Below, piece after piece: positions 21,889 to 34,638 of a DNA stretch of 64,000 nucleotides (position 1 is the stretch's first letter; every line of letters starts with the position of its first letter). The notes beneath the pieces are model-generated. The model was not told where the DNA came from. It made no database searches and worked only from the letters and a program-made list of their open reading frames with translations. Source of the DNA: Ceratobasidium sp. AG-K (lineage: Eukaryota > Basidiomycota > Agaricomycetes > Cantharellales > Ceratobasidiaceae); assembly GCA_037039685.1 (NCBI GenBank), contig JAWNGF010000005.1:2976001-3040000 (forward strand). The letters run 5' to 3'. Both the position numbers and the translations under genes were made by a program.

Positions 21889-24647
21889 TCATTGCAACCT
21901 CTCCAACAAAACAGCAGAACCCCTCGCATCGCCCTTGCCCAACTGCTTCCTAGTTTTACCATCAAACCAAGGCCGAATTTCCTCCAAGTTCTTTTTATCC
22001 CCCTTCTCGATCAACTTTCCTATCACCTCGGCGACGACGAACCCGCCCTCGCCAAGCGCCATGGCCACGACGTTTTCCCGTCCGGCTGCGTGCATAAACT
22101 TGCTCGCGACGTCCTCGGGCGCGTGCTCGGCCTGTTCAATCTGCTTTGACTGTTGGTTGAATTGTCCGCCCTGGACGAGGGTCTTGTATAAACGAGAGAC
22201 GTGGGAGAGGTTGAGGATGTGGGTGTCGATCGTGGGGTCGGAAAGGTCCGCTTCGGGTGCGGGTGGGGTATATGCGGTGGAGATGGGGGCGAGGAGCGCA
22301 TCCAATGCCTTGGACTTGTCTGTAACGAACATCAGTATCGACCGTCTTACAGGTGGCGATAACAGCTTACCGCCTTGAGCGAAAAGCATCACATCCCCAA
22401 CGAAAACCGACCCGCCGCGGTCCCTCACGAGTGCCTCGGCGTCGTCCTCGACCGTTTTGATCATCGCTGGGCTGGCGGCTGCTCGCAACTCGGCTCTTCG
22501 AACCTCGGGGTCTTTTTTGCTAGTTGCCCCCTGGGCAAAGTCCGTTTGGGCAATGTTACGAAGCAGTGCGGGAGTAAAGTGTCGAGGAGAGCGAGGGGTG
22601 AGTAGGTAGAGAAGGACACGGCGTGCGAGGGTGCGGGACAACGAAGGCGAAAGAGATGCAATGTCCTAGATCGCAAGGGAGGTTAGCCCAGAGAGTAGAG
22701 TTTCAGGGCGCAACTTACGGCTACGAGAGACTTGCTAACTAGCTTGGTATCACTGCTCAGAGTGCGTTAGCATAGTCCCACGACATGGTCGGGTGTCATG
22801 AGAGCTACGTACTCGACCAAATCAAATATCGTAAACAGCACAAGTTGAGCTTCCTCATCGGCGCACATCTTTTCAATGTGCGGTTTCAAAACCTTGATGA
22901 TTTGTTTTCGATCCTGGTTACGATCGGTCAGTTGGTCTGGCGATCAACAATTACATTTGGCTAACCTTGGCGGTTCCTCGAGCTACAAACTCCCGAACGG
23001 CTCGACTTCCGTCTTTTGTGTGGACCATTTCTGCCAAGAGCTCTTGACAGCTGCATTTCAGGTTTAGTTCTACTCGAGGTATATTCATTCGCCGACTCGG
23101 ACTCACCTATCAAAGACTTCCCTCCGTAGTTTCTCCGCCTCTTCTTTTTCTGATTCCTCAAGCAGGGCGAGCTCGGAGAGGTATTCCCATAACACACGAT
23201 GAACGATTGCGTGCGAAACAGCGCCCTTGTCAGGATTGTTGAATCTACACAGCTGTCAGCAACGCAAAACTAGCAAACGGCAAGGTGGCGAGACGAGCAT
23301 GGCCGCCGGGAATTACACCACGATGAAATTCATGTGGGTCCGACACACACTCGCGCTCGAGGGGAATCGGGCTGAATCCACTTACACAAGGACCAATCCT
23401 TCCGCCACAGACCCAAGCGTTCGTCGTTTTCGCTCTGGGGTAGCGTTCTCCAAGGCTCCTCGTAGGCCATTCTACATAAGTAGGATCAAGTCAGCCGATG
23501 GCCAGAGACGGAGGTCGTGGAACATGGGTGATGCAATAATCATCATAACTCGGGATGCGTGCACTGAACAATAGCTACTAGGACTCAGACTCACTTTTTG
23601 GATAGTCGCGGAATCAAAGAGCGCGACCTCTTTCCCATAGAAATCCCTCAACAACAAATTCCGCTCGCCCGCCGAAGCGTAGAGCTCAAACGCATCTGCG
23701 ATGATTGGGGAAGCTTCGCGGTGGAGGAGTAGTCGGATGATATGGCCGTGGAATTCGGAAAGGATAGCCGCGCGGTGCGCATTGCTAGAATCGCCAGCAC
23801 AGTCGTAATGAGCGATCAGTTGACTGCGAGAGCGACATGTGTGGTGCATACGTACGAGTATCGAATCAACTTGGTTACTAAGAACTGCGGGCGGGGTCAG
23901 CACACAGACTTATCGAGTAATACGTATCCTCTTACCTTGCCGTATTTGTTCTGAGCGAGGTCCCGATATTTTCCTTTGAGCTCAGAAGCAACTTCGTCGC
24001 GCTCCTTCTGCCCTCCATACTTGACGAGCTGATTTGATATTTAATAAATGTGTAATTAGCCAAGTCCAATCAAACCGTCTCATTGCTCACCGTTTGGACA
24101 ATCCTGCTAGCGTCGTGTTTGAACACAATGTCCTGGACATTACCCCGCAACACGTTCATCAACTCCTCGATGTGCTTCTGCCGCTCGGGTCGTGGAATGT
24201 CGATCTTGCGTGCCAGGGCCCAAACTCGCTTTGCCTCGGTCAATAGAGCAGAATGGGGTTTCGCTGCTCGGCGTTGAGCCTGGAGCTCCTTTTGGACTTT
24301 GTGGCCCTCTCTTGAAGCTGCATATTATGGTAGGCTCGTGGACGATGATGGTTAACTCGATTAGGCGCACCTTGTGGGTCCTTGGCCGGCTTTGTTGCCT
24401 CGCCGGTCTCCATCTCCTCATCCCCATCTTCTAGCTCTGCTCCATCCTCCTCTGAGGGTTCATCCTCCCAATCCTCATCGCTGACCTCGGATTCCAGCAC
24501 GGGCGCGACCTTGGTTGTAACCGGCACGGCCCGCCTCTTGCCTGCCACCTCGACTTTACTCTTCTTTGCCGCTGGAGCAGAATTTTTCCCTCCTCCACTC
24601 GCTCCACGTTTCTTTGATTGCGTAGCTGGTTTCTTGAGTTGAGCCAT
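21889..24647 (-). CDS. PUF6: Pumilio-like ribosome biogenesis factor (PUF6/Penguin type)
   Basis: This is a nucleolar Puf-repeat RNA-binding protein of the PUF6 family with a C-terminal CPL domain. It starts MAQLKKPATQSKKRGASGGG, a Lys/Ala-rich nuclear-type N terminus. An in-frame ATG at 24698 would add 17 residues. An acidic segment (EDGAELEDGDEEMETGEATK) follows, then Puf-type repeats across several exons. These include VQDIVFKHDASRIVQT, NKYGKFLVTKLIRYSPAHRA and RLLLHREASPIIADAFEL. The CPL part (22641-21889) contains DPEVRRAELRAAASPAMIKT, GGSVFVGDVMLFAQG and SKFMHAAGRENVVAMALGEG, and ends at GSAVLLERLQ. An in-frame 51-nt intron interrupts CPL after FAQG. Expected role: 60S subunit assembly and mRNA binding. 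Frame intact as far as I can follow. Confidence 0.85.
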
Positions 24648-25018
24648 TGAAGGAGGTGGGGAAATGAAGTTTTGTGGTGACGCACGTGACTGGGCCAAAC
24701 AAAGTCCCTGGATCCTGAATTGATGAACTCACCCCCGGACGTGATAGACATTGTCCACATATGAACAGCATCCCCGATCAAGTTTCCCAACACATGTTTC
24801 TAGAGTGTTTTGTTTGTAGTCAGCAGGGTTATCCGTAGTGATTTGGTGTCTCGGTCAGAACGCAGCTGCTATCGTTCCACTCCTCCACCAGGGAACCCAG
24901 TGGATGACTGTACAAAGCGCGGAAATGTCCCAGGCCAGTGATCTTATTGCTTCTTATTGGCATGGGAGCCTTCATCCAAGATAACTTGCCTGGCGCACTT
25001 GCGTCTCGACCCCTGTGG
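24648..25018. other. Upstream region of PUF6
   Basis: About 370 bp before the PUF6 start. It probably contains the promoter. No further gene seen. Confidence 0.4.
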
Positions 25019-25436
25019 CGCGACGCTCTGGGCCTCAATCTGGCACGAAATCACAGCAAGCCTTCTTACAAAATATCTGGTGCACTCGTAGGCTCGCTCC
25101 CATAAATCAACGCCGAGGTTTGATTTCACCAAGCGGCTTGGCGGCTAATCGGAGCGACCCCACTGGAACTGCTGACAATATTGTCGCACTATCAACCTGA
25201 CGAACTCGGGGGAAACTAATTCATTCAAATCAAGTCACTTGTTTACTGATGCATTCAAAACCCAACCATGCAACCCCGCTCTCTTGGCTGCTCGTGATGG
25301 GATGTCGATTTTTGATTCAGCTCCTAATTGATTTTACAAGAGCAATCTTTAAGGCGGATGCTAATCGGTACAGTGGTGTAAACAAGTACCTGCTCTGGGA
25401 GCATTCGTCAAGCACGGTCTCGGCACAGGTAAAGTA
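25019..25436 (+). pseudogene. Decayed 3' fragment of a fungalysin (M36) gene
   Basis: Pieces align by eye with the last four exons of the fungalysin genes at 26.4 and 30.4 kb, in the same order and on the same strand. They are WxxIWHEITASLL at about 25028-25070, DPTGTADNIVAL at 25155-25196, MQPRSLAARDG at about 25266-25300 and AIFKADANRYSGVNKYLLWE at 25342-25401. The last piece then loses one base relative to the intact copies (WE.FVKHGLGT). The catalytic exon and everything upstream are absent. This is a third, truncated member of the tandem array. Confidence 0.75.
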
Positions 25437-26413
25437 ATAAACCATACTCGCTCAGGAGAAGCGCTCGCGCTCGACAATACTGCGTTTTATTCCGGATTTT
25501 CGCCGTTGCAGGGCAGATCATATCGACTGACGAAGAGCGCCTGAAGCAAATTAGGTGCCCTCGACCGCGTATCTTCCAGGAGGCTGATACACTTGTCATG
25601 AAATCGAATCTCGATTTATATTCCAAACTTGTGGCCGTTCAAAGGACCGAGGCGGCTGGTATAGCTATGAATCAGGGATCGGATACGTGAAGCCCGCATA
25701 GCACCGGGCTCTGACGACCCAGAAACCAAAGGACGAGCAGGGCCTGGGTGCCTTGGCACGAGGAGTTGCGAGTGCTTGCTATTCACCGCTCGCCGATAAA
25801 GGTGTGATACTCTGTACACTTGGCTGTTAAGCTTGATTGCTGGTTATGCATCATGTCCATGGTCATAGTTCGCTTGTTTCCCACGGCTGGTTTAGTTTAC
25901 CGATCATCAGCCCTGAAGATCGCATCCATCTCAGGTTTACACCATACCACGCCGGTCTACGAACTGAAGAGTCATCATCAAACTAAACCCAAATAGAACC
26001 CCTTTGGCATCGTTTCTCATCGGTATCCTACGCCACACGTTTCGAAATGATCCGACAATCCCGAGAAATACTAACCGCTCGGCTCTTTCTTCTCGTCTTG
26101 CGGTCCACGCTCTCCATTGATACAACACTCGAATCCATTATGAATCACCCATGTCCACAACGAAACCTCACCCCTATTAGGGACACGAGTTCGCCAGCAA
26201 CTTGCCATGACTGGTTCGGCGATTCCGGCGAATACCACCATTGGTGCCAGCTACTCAACGGTTTACCCACTGGGGTAATTAAAAGCTATATCCTGTCGAT
26301 GCTCTACACCTTCACGCGCCTCGGCCCGTCCCTGCATAAATACAGTCACGCATAGAGCTCAATCTTCACAGGTTTGGTTTGTCCCGTTTCATCATCCCCC
26401 TACAACCTGCACC
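25437..26413. other. Spacer before fungalysin copy 1
   Basis: No gene seen. The last 80 bp carry the presumed promoter of the downstream metalloprotease. Confidence 0.4.
26334..26343 (+). promoter_or_regulatory. TATA-like box of fungalysin copy 1
   Basis: GCATAAATAC lies 80 bp before the ATG at 26414. The paralogue at 30.4 kb has a TATA box at a similar distance. Confidence 0.4.
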
Positions 26414-28872
26414 ATGGTTTCGTTCAGAGCACTGAGCGGCGTTGCGCTTTTGATTGCTTCCGGCGTGATTGCTGCCCCATGGTTAGTCTACCACCACGCA
26501 TACATCGACTCTACCTAACTGCAATCAGGGACCGTACCTCTCGTTACGCTACCCATCGAGTGCGGAGTGTTGGACCGGCCAAGGTTAAAATAACTAGCTA
26601 CCATCCCTCGGCCACCTTTGAGGTACGTAACACCCGACCATGCGTCTATCCTGCCAATCTCATGAGCACACGTTATAAACTAGACCTACGGAGTCGAGGG
26701 CGTGGACCACCCACTCGCTAAGCGCGGTGTGAAAGACGCTTCACCCTCACAGGCCGCCAAAAGTTTCCTGGAAAGCAAGCTCAGAGTCAAAGCCGAGGGT
26801 CTTTCTCGAAATGGAGGTCACACATCCGATGTCGCCTCTTTCGAGTACTTTCATCAGACCCTCGTACGTTACAAGCGGGCCCGTGAAACCGAGTGTCTCA
26901 CTGGCTTCGCTTTCCCAGAACGGACTTCCCGTAGCAAACGCCGTCGCAAATGTCGCTCTCAAAAACGACAAGGTCACGTCGTTTGGTGCCAGCTTTGTGA
27001 GACCGAGTACGTTGGCGTCCTCTCAGCTCCATTTTGCAGCGTTCTTAAACATCGTTTCCCTCGACAATAGAGAGCGTTGCTGATGCGGAACCCAAGTTGC
27101 CAAAAGAGCAGGCGATTTCCAAAGCTGAGCAAGTGACAGGAGCCACATACACCAAGTGGCCAACGACTCTGGAGGTATTTGACTTGCCGACTACCATTGA
27201 TCGTGCTCACGATCGTTCTGTAGTACATTGCCAAGGACAACGATCACGTTGTACTCACCCACGCGATTCAAGTGCATAACGTGGAAACACTGGAATGGTA
27301 CCAGGTCTATGTGGACGCGCACACTGGAGAGGTTGTCAACTTGGTTGACTTTGTAGCTGAGGCAAGCGTAAGTAAATCTGACCTACCGGTTGCTGGGTCT
27401 GATGCTCATACTCTGCTACACTCAGTACCGTGTAGTTCCACTAGGCGTTCAGAATCCAACCCAGGGCTACACTGTGCTGACTAATCCCGCCGATGCGATC
27501 GCTTCGCCCAACGGATGGCACTCGGCTACAACAACGGATACTTCAGGGAACAATGTGATTTCCTACAAGACCGTTGCAGGCACGACTGAAACGACTACAC
27601 AATCCAGTGCAACAAACAACTACAACTATGCATACGACAAGATCGTCGGCCCTGATGTTAGCCCAAACGTCGACGCCGCTCGAGTCAACGCGTTTTACGT
27701 GGGGAACGCAATTCACGACTTGGCTGTAAGTAGATACGATACATCGAAATTTGGATCTGGTGCTGAAATCTTTCCTAGTACATCTATGGGTTCGATGAAG
27801 CCTCATATAATTTCCAGAACGACAATAACGGCAAGGGTGGTACTGGGTACGACCGGGTCCAGATCTCTGTCCAAGATAATCTAGGCCTAGTAAACAACGC
27901 GGCGTTCACCACGCTACCCGACGGCCTACCTGGGTTTATGCGCATTTTTCCTTGGGACTATACAACTCCAAATAGGGACGGCGCGCTCGAGAACGATATT
28001 GTAGTGCATGAGTACGGACACGGTATCTCTAACCGCCTAACTGGTGGTGGCACTGCCAGCTGCTTACAGAGTGATGAGGCTCGCGGGATGGGCGAAGGAT
28101 GGAGTGACGCACTCGCCGACTTGACTGAAGTTAAATCGAAAAAATTGGAGGACTTTACATTGGGCTCATTCGTCATGGGAAAACCTGGTGGAATTCGTAG
28201 CTATCCGTACTCGACGAACAAGACTACGAACCCTCTTACCTATGGTTCTCTGGGAAGGCTCAACGAAGGTGTGCCGTAGGCTTTGATCCATATTCCACCA
28301 CTTATCCGTGATTATAGAACACGATGTTGGAGAAGTTTGGGCCTTAATATGGCACGAAATCGTAGCTTCTCTTCTTGCAAAACAGTCAGTCCTTGATCAA
28401 CTTTAGCTAAACAATAACACTCATTTGAGCACACCAGTGGTTTCTCTGACAAAACTCACGACCCTACTGGGACCGCCGGCAACATTGTCGCTTGGTACGT
28501 ATACGTCATACCTCCGTTTCCGCCTCGACCAACTTTGTGTAATAAAGGCACTTGTTCATCGACGCCTTCAAGCTTCAGCCATGCAGTCCAACCTTTTTGA
28601 CTGCTCGCGATGGTAAGTGGATATTCTAGCGCAGACATTCTGTGGCAATACACTAAGGGTACCTACGCTATATTTAATAGCGATCATCCAGGCCGATGCC
28701 AATAGATACGGAGGCGCAAACAAATGCTTACTCTGGCGTGCGTTCGCTAAGCGTGGGCTAGGCACAGGTAAGCAAATAACCCTGGCTTTTTCTAAAGGAA
28801 GCGTAGCTGACTCTGATACTAGGCGCCACGTCGAAACGTGTCGACAGCACCACCGTCCCTTCTAAATGCTAG
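26414..28872 (+). CDS. Secreted fungalysin metalloprotease (M36), copy 1
   Basis: This extracellular zinc metalloprotease is made as a preproenzyme. Signal peptide: MVSFRALSGVALLIASGVIA. The FTP-type propeptide contains NGLPVANAVANVALKNDKVT and EQAISKAEQVTGATYTKWPT. The mature M36 domain begins near YRVVPLGVQNPTQGY. The zinc site is HEYGH (28007-28021), with the third ligand Glu in ARGMGEGWSDALAD. Downstream exons give VGEVWALIWHEIVASLL, LFIDAFKLQPCSPTFLTARD, QADANRYGGANKCLLW and the end VDSTTVPSKC. Around a dozen exons with GT-AG introns, and the phases I checked agree. Length near the family norm of about 600-640 residues. It degrades host or substrate protein; a role in pathogenic or saprotrophic nutrition is inference. 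Confidence 0.9.
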
Positions 28873-30410
28873 TTTTGTCCAATGGTAGGTGGCGTCCACG
28901 ACCCCGGGGGAGGGGAGGGGTTTGGGAGTCTATGATATACCACCACGCCGATAGTTTCAATTCCTTATCTCATGAATGTCACGATCTTCTATAATCCAAA
29001 GCAACGCAAACGATGCACAGAAGTCTCTACGAAATAAGACCCAGGACAGATATGTATGCGCCATCTGGCCATCCCTCAGGGCAGCCATCCGCTCAATTAT
29101 ACAGTATTCTTTCCAAACAATGAATCCATTGCCGATATCCAGGGGCAATGATAATCCTTCTAACATGTATTTCCAGCTCTTGCGTGCTAATGTTGTCACT
29201 GCTTTAATGGTCTTCCCGCGTTCCCTCTCAAGTAGGCCTCAAGATCTATAAAACTACCCCCGCCCTCCGATGATCTAATGGGTCTAGGGAAAATGCACGG
29301 ATTTGTCAACTTTCATTCGTGCAAAGATTTTATGGAAGTATACCGTGACGGCGACTCGTTGGTTGAAGGGGACGAGTCGAGTCTTATGATTCGCTCGCAG
29401 CTCTAGAACACCACTCGGAGCGCTTTGATATTAGGCTGCCTGAATTTGTTCTCAAAGAGAACTGGGAACTGGTAAATGCTCCTGTGCCATCTATTAGCCC
29501 ACCCAAGCACCAAATGGCGAATTAAGGCCTGCCACGAGGTTCTTGGAATCGCACAGAATTCAGAAGTTTGCGGCAACGCACAGACGACCATCCAGTCTGA
29601 ATCTTCTGCTATATCTGTAGATCTTCGTTCAGCTTCTCCGCTTACAACGAGAATACCGTCACCTCTGGATACATCGTATTTTCGAAATTAGGAGCTACTT
29701 GTGTATGGCGATAGATCCCAGAGTACATTTTATTGGATGATTGATTGGAGTGAGACTAGAGTCAAGATATGAGTATTAACGTATGTAACCACGGCTATGG
29801 GACGCAAGTTATTATCGCTACTGTCAGCTGCATCAGACGGGGTTTCCGTTCCGTTGCCAAGCATTGCATTTGAAAATCGCATGGGATGATTCATGGGTCA
29901 CGATATACAATCTCCTTGACTTCCGAATTTCCTTTACGGCTTGATCAACGTCAAAGTCAACCAAACACAATCGATTTCTCGTAAGTGTCACTCTGCCATG
30001 TGGTGCAGTAGGACCCGGCGGTTCCGAACACTACTAACCATTCGCTTCGTCCCTCCTACCTTGTGGGATGTATGGTCTATTGATGTGATTCTCAAATCCA
30101 TCGCAGCGTAACACCCCTCTAGAGTCATGAGGCGGCCAATGTCAGCCAGAGCTGACTTGGCAATTCCCACCGCATATGGTTACCCAACTCCGTCTTGACA
30201 CAGTGAAGTCTTGGTATCCCAATCTCACCTTTTTAGCCCCTTGTAGCACATGGAGTTCACTATTCTACTGATATTAGACGCTCGTTCGCGCCTTGCCACT
30301 CAAGCAGGCTGCTGTATAAATTGAATTATGCACTTGGCTTATCGTCCACACCAGCTCCGGCTTGTTCTCTCTGGTGTGCTATCGACTAACCCTTGGTTTC
30401 GGAATTTATC
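28873..30410. other. Spacer between fungalysin copies
   Basis: 1.5 kb. Nothing complete. A protein-like stretch without start, EHHSERFDIRLPEFVLKENW (about 29399-29470) running on to a stop near 29525, may be a gene remnant. Confidence 0.4.
30315..30322 (+). promoter_or_regulatory. TATA-like box of fungalysin copy 2
   Basis: TATAAATT lies 96 bp before the ATG at 30411. Confidence 0.45.
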
Positions 30411-32877
30411 ATGGTTTCACTCAAAGTACTAGCCGGCGTTGCTCTGATGATAGCTTCAGGCGCCATCGCCGCCCCATGGTAGGAGTAAAAATACGCATAT
30501 ATTCACACGTTCTAACCCTAATAATCCAGGGATCCCACCTCCCGTTACACGACACACCACGTACGGAGCGTTGGTCCGGCCAAGGTCAAGCTGACCAGTT
30601 ATCATCCTCCTGCTACATTTGAGGCACGTTCGGTTTGAATCTCATTATTCAACCCACTAAGTTCAAGGTTGTGCGTCTAGGCCTACGGAGTCGAGGGTGT
30701 AGACCATCCACTTGCTAAGCGGGGCGTCAAAGATGCTTCAGCCTCGGAGGCTGCCAAAAGCTTCTTGGAGAGTAAGCTTGGGGTCAAGCCTGAAGGACTC
30801 TCTCGCAAGGGAGGACACAAGTCCGGCACAAGCTCTTTTGAGTATTTCCGTCAGACTTTGGTATGTTCGGTTTAAAAGCAGGGCGTGCAACTCTTCTTAT
30901 TTAGAATATTTATACTATATAGAACGGAATTCCTGTAGCGAACGCTGTCGCCAATGTTGCACTCAAGAACGACAAGGTCACATCCTTCGGCGCAAGCTTC
31001 GTGAAGCCAAGTACGTTCTCGTTCGGACATGAGTTAGAATTTTTAGACCCTAACACACCACCTGGTGTTTGCCGATAGAGACCATTGCCGGGGCCGAACC
31101 CAAGCTATCAAAGGAGCAGGCGATCTCCAAGGCTGAGGAAGTAACAGGAGCCAAATACAACAAGTGGCCAACTACCCTCGAGGTATTTAGCTGAATTCCC
31201 TGTCATTGCGCTGATGCCAACGGCCACTTTCGCAGTACTTTGCCAAGGACAGCGACCGTATTGTGCTTACTCATGTGGTTCAAGTACAAAACGCTGAAAC
31301 ATCGGAGTGGTACGAGGCCTTTGTGGATGCGAGCACAGGAGAAGTCGTCAATTTAGTTGACTTTGTGTCCGACGCAAGTGTAAGCAAATCTGATTCACTC
31401 GTAGCTTGTTCCGGTAACTAAACTTACTGACACACACAGTACCGCGTCGTTCCACTCGAATATCAAGATCCAACCCAGGGCTACTCTGTTGAGACTGATC
31501 CCGCCGTCGAGGCTGCTTCACCTAATGGATGGCACACCACCGGTTCCACAACAACAACCGACACTTCTGGAAATAACGTGATTTCCTACAAGACTTCCAC
31601 GACTGGGACGACCTTGCAATCCAGTGAAACCAACAATTATGACTATGCATACGACTCGACCGTTAGCCCGACCGTTAGCCCAAATATTGATGCTGCTCGA
31701 GTCAACACGTTTTATGTCGGAAATGCGATCCATGACTTGACTGTATGTGAACACTACACATTAGTACCTCGGGCACTGATTCTTTTTAGTATTTATATGG
31801 ATTTGATGAAGCATCGTACAACTTCCAGAACGACAACTATGGCAAGGGCGGCGCTGGAAATGACCGCGTTAGGATCTCCGTGCAGGATGGAAGTGGTCGA
31901 AACAACGCCAACTTCGCAACGCCAGCCGACGGTCAACCCGGCCAGATGCGTATGTACACCTGGACCTACACGACTCCCAACAGGGACGGTGCGCTCGAGA
32001 ACGATATAGTGGTACATGAGTACGGGCATGGCATCTCTAACCGCCTGACGGGTGGGGGAACCGCCCGTTGCTTGCAAACTACCGAAGCTCGTGGACTGGG
32101 CGAGGGATGGAGTGACGCACTCGCCGATTTGACTGAGGTTAAATCCGAAATATTAGAGGACTTCACCCTGGGCTCATTCGTTACTGCCATTGCTGGTGGA
32201 ATCCGCAGCTACCCCTACTCAACAAACAAGACAACGAACCCTCTCACTTATGGGACTCTGGCGAGACTCAATGAAGGTAGGATATACGATCACTATATGT
32301 CTTACTTCTCTCACCGCAAATGTAGTTCACGATATTGGCGAAGTTTGGGCTCTAATCTGGCACGAAATCACGGCCTCGCTCCTGGCCAAATAGTCAGTCT
32401 TTAAACCCGGCATACGATACAATAATATTTACTCTGTCACACTAGTGGTTTCTCTGAGAAGATTCACGAACCAACCGGAACTGCCGGAAACATTGTCGCC
32501 CTGTATGTTTATATTGCTTTTCGATCAATTAAACGCTGCTGACCGATTATCATGAAGCAACCTGTTCATCGACGCATTCAAGCTTCAGCCTTGCAGCCCA
32601 ACTTTCTTGACCGCCCGTAATGGTTCGTGTTCGTAAAACCTCAGCCGTACTAAGCTCTGAGGATACTATTCCTTCTCACCATAGCAATCATCCAAGCTGA
32701 CGCTAACAAATATGGAGGAGTTAACAGATGCTTGCTCTGGGAAGCATTTGCCAAGCGCGGCCTTGGTACTGGTGAGTACTCTACTTGATAACTTCCGATA
32801 AGAGCGTAGTTAATCCTTGATTTTCAGGTGCCACCGCTACCAAGGCGGACAACACAGCGGTACCCTCTGATTGTTAA
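30411..32877 (+). CDS. Secreted fungalysin metalloprotease (M36), copy 2
   Basis: Tandem paralogue of copy 1 with the same exon plan. Signal peptide: MVSLKVLAGVALMIASGAIA. The propeptide includes YGVEGVDHPLAKRGVKDASA, NGIPVANAVANVALKNDKVT and KYNKWPTTLE. The mature domain begins YRVVPLEYQDPTQGYSVE. The zinc site is HEYGH (32015-32029), with GEGWSD downstream. Later segments are DIGEVWALIWHEITASLLAK, GFSEKIHEPTGTAGNIVAL, LFIDAFKLQPCSPTFLTARN, QADANKYGGVNRCLLWEAFA and a final DNTAVPSDC. Introns differ in length and sequence from copy 1 while exons stay close, indicating an old duplication under purifying selection. Both enzymes should be secreted and active. Confidence 0.9.
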
Positions 32878-33513
32878 ACACTGCCGGTATTAGTTCTGCT
32901 TTGAATGTGCTCTGCGTTGATGCAACTTGAACATGACTCGATTGTATGCGTGGGCACAAACTCAATACACGGTTCAATTGATACACATTTAACACCTTGA
33001 AATTGCCTGGCCATCCTTCCAATGTGAAGGCAAAGCCTAACTCAGGATTATTAAAGAGCTAGATAACACGCTCTTATTGGTAAGAGTTTATACCGTCCCT
33101 CGTACACAACGCACCAATCCCATCGAGAAGTCGTCGAAGGAGTTGGCACGAACAGGTTTCCGAGCGGATTGGCCAGATGAAACAAGATACAGCAGCCTGA
33201 GTGGGCATTTCAGCTCATCTACATTGAAGTGTCTAGTGGGCGCGCGCATTGTTAAATGAAGTGATATCTTTCCGCAGGATCGCTGTTTGATGACGTAAAG
33301 TACGAACCCTAGTTCAGGGAGACCTCCAATCAACGCTGAACAAATGGATCCTATCCTACAAATGACATTGTACCGTCTGGGCATTTGTACACTAGCACCA
33401 TAAGTCATCTATACTAGAATACTACCTGAGAATTTCTAGTGGCGCCGAGATCGCAAGACAGACTCACCAAACCGAGTTATCTAACCAACGCATGCGCGAT
33501 CCCTTGTTGCAGT
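32878..33513. other. Spacer, no gene seen
   Basis: About 640 bp between convergent genes. No recognisable coding sequence. Confidence 0.5.
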
Positions 33514-34230
33514 CTACCTCTGCGCCCCCTTCCAATCCTCAAAATGGAGGATGAAGTATTCCTTATCAGGGAATGGGAAAGGTTTAAAGCCTATTTTGAG
33601 ATAAAAAGCTCGTGCGTTATGATTTTTGGAATCTGGGTGATAAAGTATCGGCGCCCAGAAACAATCCGACCAAAGACGGCGCGACATACCAATTCCCACA
33701 AACAACGCGGACTGCCCTTGCTTTTTGAGATGATCAACCGCCTTGTCGATGAGTTTTACTCCCCACCCTTGTCGCTGAGCTGGCGGCAGCAGGTTGATGT
33801 GGATATGAGCAGGGGATATATCGACAAGATCCTGAGGGCGAATAAGTGGCTTATGCACGCGATTTATGACACCCAGATCGCGTTCAGTCGCGTCCGACGG
33901 GTAAGGATCGCTGGGGTATTTCACGCGTAGCGAAGGGTAGGACTCTTTCTCGGCCGCAGCCTCGTGTTGCCTCGAGTCTGAAGCCGCCAAAAGATAGCCT
34001 AGTACATTGTGGTCTCCATCGCCGGATTCATCTACGAGTACAAACCCAAAAGTCGCCGGAAGTTTCAAGTAGGGGTCGATATAAAGGCCGCGAAGCAACT
34101 CAGGATAGCGATGAAGATCCTCAGCGGACTGGCCAGCGTTCGCAGTCAAAAGGCATATCCTTGCAAGTTCTGGGGCATCCGCATCTTTGGCTGGACGAAT
34201 CGAGAGTGTCTGATTCGGGATGCTAATCAT
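33514..34230 (-). CDS. GNAT-family N-acetyltransferase
   Basis: Single-exon gene of 238 residues. I chose the ATG at 34230 (MISIPNQTLSIRPAKDADAP) because the GNAT fold normally begins with such a strand a few residues in. An upstream in-frame ATG at 34275 is possible. Acetyl-CoA binding motif A is visible as HINLLPPAQRQGWGVKLID, containing Q-x-x-G-x-G. The C-terminal motif is NHNARAFYLKIGFKPFPFPD. The central insert (SRQHEAAAEKESYPSLRVKY through RPQDLVDISP) is typical of larger fungal or bacterial GNATs related to O-GlcNAcase-associated acetyltransferases. The substrate cannot be told. Cytosolic, no signal or membrane segment. Confidence 0.85.
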   Translation of the reverse strand: MISIPNQTLSIRPAKDADAPELARICLLTANAGQSAEDLHRYPELLRGLYIDPYLKLPATFGFVLVDESGDGDHNVLGYLLAASDSRQHEAAAEKESYPSLRVKYPSDPYPSDATERDLGVINRVHKPLIRPQDLVDISPAHIHINLLPPAQRQGWGVKLIDKAVDHLKKQGQSALFVGIGMSRRLWSDCFWAPILYHPDSKNHNARAFYLKIGFKPFPFPDKEYFILHFEDWKGAQR

Positions 34231-34638
34231 GGTGAAGTGACGAATGAATAGGCGACCCCTGGCAGGAGTCAGCAAAGCTGATGTCAGCTGTCAGGAATAC
34301 CTCTCGGGTTCGCTTCCCACCACCCGGATACCACCCTCCGCAGCAGGCGCTCTCCTCCAATACAAACCCAACCTAACTAGACTTGCCGCATTAAATGGAC
34401 TGGCCATTTATAATTCATTCCTAGCCAAATTTTCGCACCCTGGCGCTCGACACACCTACCAGCTGACCAATAAAGCCTCGACTCAGGCACAGCAATGGCT
34501 CTGCGCGTCTACTCGCCCAGCTCCTAACCCATTCAAGACATCCTTTCAGCGCTTGCCGTTGTACATAAGATGCTCCTCGGTTTCTCGTCTTTTCCGTTCC
34601 CCCTCCAGGTGTTATAGCTGTATACCTCGCCTGCGACT
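34231..34638. other. Divergent promoter region
   Basis: 408 bp shared by the GNAT gene (-) and the CVNH-DUF2235 gene (+). CT-rich near the right end. No gene seen. Confidence 0.4.
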
